From: SABI01 sp963678555
GTDB taxonomy: Bacteria > Spirochaetota > Spirochaetia > Sphaerochaetales > Sphaerochaetaceae
Assembly (NCBI GenBank): GCA_963678555.2
Contig: CAXXJA010000002.1
Span: 186,001 to 250,000 of the forward strand
DNA: 64,000 nt
Direction of reading: 5' to 3'
Part shown: piece after piece, positions 62,312 through 64,000 of the stretch
Position numbering within the stretch: the stretch's first letter is position 1
Layout of the letters: each line of letters opens with the position of its first letter
Notes under the pieces: generated by a model
What the model was told of the DNA's origin: nothing
The model's database searches: none
Seen by the model: the letters and a program-made list of their open reading frames with translations, nothing else
Translations under genes and position numbers: made by a program

Positions 62312-64000
62312 GTGGATACCGAGCAGCTTCAACGCGAGATCAAAACCCTCAGGACACAACTTCATGAGCTTTCCCGGACTAATCAGACCCTGAGTGAAAA
62401 GCTGACTGAGCGGAAGAAGGAACTTGCCTTCCATAACGGTCTTACCCGGCTGATTTCGAGCAGAACCTCAACGATCGATTCTCTCTGCCGCTATATAGTC
62501 GAATACCTTCCCGACGCCTTCCGGTATCCACAGAACGTCTCTGTATTTCTCGAGATGAACGAAAGACAGTACACGAGCAGGGATGCAGAAGAGTCAGGTG
62601 TCATGGTCTCCTACGGGCTTGGTGATGATACGGTTACCTTCGGTACCCTCCGCATATATTGCAGTGACTGTGAGCAGGAGGAGGGAAAGGGCTCTGCCTT
62701 CCTGCCTGAAGAGCAGGCCCTGCTGTCTCTCCTTGTGCAGCGGGTGCTCCACTATACGCTGCAGCACCGCGAGGAGATGAAACTGTTCAGCAACTGGAAG
62801 CGGTATCTTCCACTGTTTGACTCCCTCAGCGAAGCCCTTTTCGAAATATCTCTATCAGGTGCCTTCATATATTCGAGCAATGCACTGCCCCATGTTCTCG
62901 GCTTTCAGCCGCAGGAGGTTCAGGGAACACCGATCTATGACTACCTTCATCCTGCACTTCACGAAAGCTTCAGTCAGGTTCTTTCCAATCTCGATAGACG
63001 GTCGATGACTTCGGTCTCGTATCGTTTGCGCATGAAAAACGGCAGGTACAAGTGGTGTAAAGTCTCCCTGATGCCGATCATCGAAGAGGGGAAGGTGCTC
63101 GGAGCCCAGGGTATTATCACGGATATCGATACCCTCATGCATGTGGAGGAGTCCCTCAAAGAGAGTGAGAGTATGCTCAATACCCTGTTCACACATATGG
63201 AACAGGGGGTGATCTATCACGACAGCCAGGGCAAGGTGCTTGATGCGAATCCTGCTGCCTCCCGGCTTCTCGGTCTCACCATAGAACAACTGAACGACCA
63301 CGCACACGTACCGAACCAGTGGTATCTGATCGATGAGTCCGGCAATCGAGTTCCCTGGATAGAGTTTGCCCCGATGAGAGCTCTGGGAAGCGGTAAGCGG
63401 ATCAGCGATGAAGTGGTTGGAATCTATAGGGGAGACGGTTCAAAGCGGTCATGGGTGATCGTGAACTCGGAACCTCAGTTCTACGAAGACGAACAGACTC
63501 CATCGCTCGTGTTCACCACACTGACAGATATAACCCGTCAGAAGGAGGTGGAACTCCAGCTCAATGCGCAGGTGCTGTATACCAACTCGATAATCGAATC
63601 AATGCCCGATGGTCTTATCATTCTAGATCATGAGGGGTTGATTCTCCAGTTCAAACCCTCTTTGCTGAACCGTGCCCACCTGCCGGTCGAGGAGTATGAG
63701 AAGCGGTATATTACCGATGTATTACCTGCCATACCGATAGGGAAGTATCTGAAAAAGGGGAAAGATGTTCTCACGAACCTCACACATGCTGTGGAGTTCT
63801 TCGAGATGGAGATTGGGGGGAGCTGCCACTATCTTGAAGCCCGGTTCTCTACCCTCACTCAAGAGCGTCTTCTTGTTGTGGTACGTGACTATACCGTGCA
63901 GCATCAGATGGAAAGGGACCTCGTGGAATCGAGTCAGAAGGTCAACCTCCTGCTGAACAATCTGAAAGGGGTCGCGCTGAGAGTGCTCGCTGACGGCCAG
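62312..64000 (+). CDS. Multi-PAS signalling protein (5' part; runs off the window)
   Basis: 563 codons are open from GTG 62312 (GGAGG at 62298-62302) to the last base. An N-terminal coiled coil (about 1-35, rich in L, E, K, Q) precedes a GAF-like region (about 40-155). PAS domains follow: near 165-285 (FEISLSGAFIYSSNALPHVL, VSLMPIIEEGKVLGAQGIIT), 290-415 (MLNTLFTHMEQGVIYHDSQG) and 420-535 (IIESMPDGLIILDHEGLILQ). A further one begins at the window edge (LLNNLKGVALRVLADGQ). No TM segments. The output domain, perhaps GGDEF or histidine kinase, lies outside, so the function is open. Confidence 0.85.
   Translation, partial: MDTEQLQREIKTLRTQLHELSRTNQTLSEKLTERKKELAFHNGLTRLISSRTSTIDSLCRYIVEYLPDAFRYPQNVSVFLEMNERQYTSRDAEESGVMVSYGLGDDTVTFGTLRIYCSDCEQEEGKGSAFLPEEQALLSLLVQRVLHYTLQHREEMKLFSNWKRYLPLFDSLSEALFEISLSGAFIYSSNALPHVLGFQPQEVQGTPIYDYLHPALHESFSQVLSNLDRRSMTSVSYRLRMKNGRYKWCKVSLMPIIEEGKVLGAQGIITDIDTLMHVEESLKESESMLNTLFTHMEQGVIYHDSQGKVLDANPAASRLLGLTIEQLNDHAHVPNQWYLIDESGNRVPWIEFAPMRALGSGKRISDEVVGIYRGDGSKRSWVIVNSEPQFYEDEQTPSLVFTTLTDITRQKEVELQLNAQVLYTNSIIESMPDGLIILDHEGLILQFKPSLLNRAHLPVEEYEKRYITDVLPAIPIGKYLKKGKDVLTNLTHAVEFFEMEIGGSCHYLEARFSTLTQERLLVVVRDYTVQHQMERDLVESSQKVNLLLNNLKGVALRVLADGQ

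Noticed and set aside
1..64000. tRNA or rRNA genes
   Set aside because: TTCGA-like T-loop strings seen (for example near 30095 and 17402) lie inside clear coding genes and lack cloverleaf context; none supported.

Overview
The window looks like chromosomal DNA of a free-living, probably fermentative, spirochaete-like bacterium (Spirochaetota, perhaps near Sphaerochaeta/Spirochaeta). This is inferred from secreted proteins whose signal peptides run straight into GGGSSEKE- or EAEAQAQ-type linkers, from sugar ABC and TRAP transporters, from a formate-tetrahydrofolate ligase next to a formate channel, and from many PAS/GGDEF/EAL/HD-GYP proteins. No rRNA or tRNA gene was seen, so the taxonomy is tentative.

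Layout. 1-5.2 kb holds housekeeping genes: the tail of an oxidoreductase, pyruvate kinase, a histidine phosphatase, nicotinamidase, a short-chain dehydrogenase and a GAF-HD-GYP protein. At 5.26-5.35 kb lies a two-repeat CRISPR of type I-E character with no cas genes, followed by an ISL3-type transposase (5.6-7.1 kb). 7.4-12.8 kb is an export module: a TetR regulator divergent from a translationally coupled RND/MMPL - LolA-like - outer-membrane-protein operon. 13.2-18.4 kb encodes two large cyclic-di-GMP enzymes (PAS-GGDEF*-EAL and PAS-GGDEF-HD-GYP).

18.5-25.1 kb is a complete four-gene Wadjet (JetABCD/MksFEBG-like) anti-plasmid system with every gene overlapping the next. Directly downstream (25.1-30.2 kb) is a rearranged zone: two near-identical 60-bp palindromic elements flank an AAA/DUF4143 ATPase; the second element abuts a truncated paralogue of that ATPase. 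Then come a truncated, frameshifted IS4-superfamily transposase, an internal fragment of a sigma-54 activator and a TctA transporter gene lacking its 5' end.

30.5-44.4 kb is metabolic: a small secreted protein, a HAD phosphatase, a diaminopropionate ammonia-lyase-like PLP enzyme, a LacI-regulated operon (sugar-binding protein, two permeases, GT4 glycosyltransferase, LacI, GH13_18 phosphorylase) with two identical LacI operators on its promoter, a Lys-rich mini-ferredoxin, focA and fhs. 44.7-54.6 kb holds a CoA-disulfide-reductase-like flavoprotein with two rhodanese domains, a methyltransferase, an orphan ParA, lipB-lipA, a membrane GGDEF protein and leuCD. 55-58 kb is a DctPQM TRAP operon. 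58.2 kb to the end carries a receiver-HD-GYP protein, a hybrid kinase with periplasmic sensor and HPt domain, and the start of a multi-PAS protein that leaves the window.

How the parts fit: c-di-GMP turnover is a recurrent theme (five enzymes plus a likely phosphorelay onto an HD-GYP). The 5-30 kb stretch carries the accessory features: orphan CRISPR, IS, Wadjet, ATPase and repeat island. The most defence-relevant feature is Wadjet. The least explained structures are the paired 60-bp palindromes with the DUF4143 genes and the Lys-rich one-cluster ferredoxin.
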